Assembly (NCBI GenBank): GCA_900554635.1
Contig: USHY01000007.1
Location: forward strand, 1-39,351
Reading direction: 5' to 3'
From: an uncultured Clostridium sp.
Lineage (GTDB): Bacteria > Bacillota > Clostridia > TANB77 > CAG-508
Length of the DNA stretch: 39,351 bases
The notes beneath the pieces are model-generated. The model had not been told where the DNA came from. It ran no database searches and worked only from the letters and a program-made list of their open reading frames with translations. Positions 37,722 through 39,351 of the stretch are shown here, piece by piece. The translations under genes were made by a program, and so were the position numbers. Each line of letters begins with the position of its first letter. Positions within the stretch are counted from its first letter, which is position 1.

Positions 37722-38546
37722 GTGCTATTTTTTAGAAAACCAGGCATAGTAAACGTAAAAATGATAATTACGGAAGAAAAGATTTTATCAAATATTGACA
37801 AGGTTCAAAAAATGATAAATCCAAATAATAAAAAACAAATAATTCAATTAGAAGAAGATGCTTTTTTTAAAGATTTAATAGACTCAGTAAAAACATATTT
37901 AATAGAATACCCAAAAAAGAAAAGCTTCCCAGCAAGTGTATATAGAGCAGCTTACGGATTAGTAGAATATACAACAGAACAATTTGAAGAAAATACAAAA
38001 CAAATAGAAAGTTTAATAAGACAAAGAGAAAAAAATATAAGTGTTTCAAATGAATTAAAAGAAATCCTACAAGTAGTACAAGATAAAGAAAAAGATTGGA
38101 AAAATAGAGTAAAAGAAGCTGCAGATAGAATACCAGAAGATGCTTTAGAGGCATTAATTGTAATAGGAAAATCTAAAAAGAAAAATACAGAAAATTATGA
38201 AGCTGCAATGAAACTAGTTAAAGCAAAAATTTCTAACTTAGAATCAAACTTACATATTGAAATAGATATGGAAAGAATAGAAGATAGATCTAAAGCTCTA
38301 AGCTATATAGGAATTGAAATCGCAGAAGCACTAAAAGGAATTCCAGCACCAGTTGAAGAAAAAAGTGTTCAAAAAGAAGCAGTAGTAGAACCACTTGAAG
38401 AAAAAGAATATATCACACAAACAAGATTTGAAGTAAAACCATCATTATGGCAAAGAATTAAAAGTAGCAAATTGGTAAGAGCAATTCAATACATATGCAA
38501 AATTAGAGTTGTCATATCTTTACCAGAAGGAAGAGGAGAAAACTAA
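37722..38546 (+). CDS. Unknown soluble, helix-rich protein
   Basis: A 274-residue protein that I do not recognise. It is strongly charged and helical, with coiled-coil-like stretches (about 87-130 and 160-210), and no membrane segment or signal. The start is GTG 37722, eight bases after GGAGGG; an ATG 38 bases later (37760) is not preceded by a ribosome site. It stands three bases before thyX, so the two are co-transcribed. Confidence 0.75.
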   Translation: MLFFRKPGIVNVKMIITEEKILSNIDKVQKMINPNNKKQIIQLEEDAFFKDLIDSVKTYLIEYPKKKSFPASVYRAAYGLVEYTTEQFEENTKQIESLIRQREKNISVSNELKEILQVVQDKEKDWKNRVKEAADRIPEDALEALIVIGKSKKKNTENYEAAMKLVKAKISNLESNLHIEIDMERIEDRSKALSYIGIEIAEALKGIPAPVEEKSVQKEAVVEPLEEKEYITQTRFEVKPSLWQRIKSSKLVRAIQYICKIRVVISLPEGRGEN

Positions 38547-38549
38547 AAA

Positions 38550-39227
38550 ATGCAAATAGTAGATCCGTATATACAAGTAGAAAAAGTAAATGGAATACAA
38601 ATAATGAAAAACATAGAAAGAGCATGCAGGACATGCTATCGCTCAGAAGGAAAAATTACAGAAGAGTCATATAAAACATTATTAAAAAATTGTATAACAA
38701 GAGGTCATGAATCTGTTTTAGAGCATGAAAAAGTTACAATTAGATTGTATTGTGATTTAGGAGTATATAAGGATTTAACAAGACATAGAATAGCATCATT
38801 TTCAATAGAAAGTACAAGATATTGCAATTATGGAAAAGATAAATTTGACAATGAATTAAAAGTTATAAGACCATGCAATATAGAAGAAGGAACAGACATT
38901 TATGCTAATTGGAAAAATGCATGTGAAGCAATAGAAAAAAACTATATGGAAATGTCAAAAAAAGGAGCATTACCAGATCAATTAAGAATGATATTACCAC
39001 ATAGTATAGCAGCAGAAGTAACTATGACAGCAAATATAAGAGAATGGAAGCATATATTAAGCTTAAGAGCATCAAACCATACACATCCATCAATAAGGCA
39101 ACTAATGATTCCATTACTATTATATTTTAAACAAATAATGCCAGAAATATTTGAAGATGTTCCTTATGATGAAGAATTTCCAAAGGAAAAATATGCAAAA
39201 TTAAGTGAAATAGAGGATATATATTAA
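38550..39227 (+). CDS. thyX: FAD-dependent thymidylate synthase
   Basis: A 225-residue flavin enzyme that makes dTMP from dUMP with methylene-tetrahydrofolate, linking to the folate genes in the window. The signature RHRIASFSIESTRY near residue 78 fits the ThyX motif. It follows the unknown gene by three bases. Confidence 0.95.
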   Translation: MQIVDPYIQVEKVNGIQIMKNIERACRTCYRSEGKITEESYKTLLKNCITRGHESVLEHEKVTIRLYCDLGVYKDLTRHRIASFSIESTRYCNYGKDKFDNELKVIRPCNIEEGTDIYANWKNACEAIEKNYMEMSKKGALPDQLRMILPHSIAAEVTMTANIREWKHILSLRASNHTHPSIRQLMIPLLLYFKQIMPEIFEDVPYDEEFPKEKYAKLSEIEDIY

Positions 39228-39240
39228 AAAAATAAAAAAA

Positions 39241-39270
39241 TTTGAGTATATGTCTTGACATATACTCAAA
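39241..39270 (+). terminator. Perfect 14-bp hairpin after thyX
   Basis: TTTGAGTATATGTC and GACATATACTCAAA with a two-base spacer. It overlaps the -35 box of the next promoter. Confidence 0.75.
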
Positions 39271-39283
39271 AATATCTTATAAT
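39255..39283 (+). promoter_or_regulatory. Promoter of terminal tRNA gene
   Basis: TTGACA, 17 bp, TATAAT. The -35 box is part of the thyX hairpin. Confidence 0.85.
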
Positions 39284-39302
39284 AAATCTCGCGTTAAGAA
39301 AT

Positions 39303-39351
39303 GCTCCCTTAGCTCAGTTGGTCAGAGCAACCGGCTCATAACCGGTGGGTC
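39303..39351 (+). tRNA. tRNA with CAT anticodon (Met type), cut by window end
   Basis: The acceptor begins GCTCCCT, the D-arm is GCTC...GAGC and the anticodon stem is ACCGG/CCGGT around CTCATAA. The 3' part lies outside. Elongator Met is likeliest; an Ile tRNA with modified CAT cannot be excluded. Confidence 0.85.

Noticed and set aside
1..39351. CRISPR array or integron-type cassette array
   Set aside because: No regularly spaced repeats or attC-like series were seen; the 38-bp repeats occur only twice.

Overview
The window looks like chromosomal sequence from an uncultured, very AT-rich Bacillota of the gut Clostridia type. The evidence is strong low-GC codon bias, consensus sigma-A promoters, a four-subunit 2-oxoacid:ferredoxin oxidoreductase, ThyX, an ECF folate transporter and a prepilin of the type common in gut Clostridia. 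Genes are read with the standard table except for one codon, CGG.

The central observation is a recurrent +1 frameshift at CGG. Nine genes (virD4-like, histidine kinase, NRPS, htrA-like, M14 peptidase, folT-like, istA, istB, DUF2207) appear split or wrongly terminated. In all nine, at twelve sites, the break falls on an in-frame CGG. Skipping its C and reading the next three bases (GGN, glycine) restores a full-length family-typical protein, often at an invariant glycine such as the P-loops of VirD4 and IstB. I found no ordinary gene in the window (roughly 11,800 codons by my count) that uses CGG as an arginine codon; every other CGG triplet in them lies across two codons. So CGGN behaves as a four-base glycine codon, or CGG is an unassigned codon that triggers +1 shifting. 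The only in-frame CGGs not explained this way are in two small, compositionally foreign genes (12807-13049 and 35294-35584), which the rule would truncate after about a dozen residues.

Layout. 1-2150 is the end of a conjugation module with a VirD4-like coupling protein. 2183-11458 (minus) is a two-gene operon: a two-module NRPS (C-A-T-C-A-T-reductase, predicted to release a dipeptide aldehyde or derived product) followed by an orphan membrane histidine kinase. 11577-14017 holds an HtrA-like protease, foreign small gene 1 and an M14 peptidase. 14028-14794 is a Phd/RelE-type toxin-antitoxin cassette between 38-bp direct repeats, followed by tspO. 15343-18548 is an operon for folate uptake and trapping (folT, folC, ecfA, ecfT), then prfA. 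19816-20118 is a previously unmarked type I toxin-antitoxin locus of the Fst/par kind: a 26-residue membrane peptide with a sequestered ribosome site, an antisense RNA with two 10-nt complementary blocks, and terminators with perfectly complementary loops. leuS follows on the minus strand.

22718-24598 encodes a prepilin-like surface protein ending in an FGE/lectin-like domain whose last 170 bases look like a diversity-generating retroelement variable region. An IS21-family element (24614-26826) lies immediately downstream; both its genes carry CGG shift sites. 26934-30033 is the oxidoreductase operon. 30043-34772 runs through DUF2207, a P-loop/Gls24-like protein, cmk, plsC and scpB. 34835-35136 is a tRNA Val-Asp-Phe cluster, then foreign small gene 2, an acyl-CoA ligase, an unknown protein, thyX and the start of a tRNA with a CAT anticodon. 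No tRNA-Gly or tRNA-Arg gene lies in the window, so the decoder of CGGN is not visible here.
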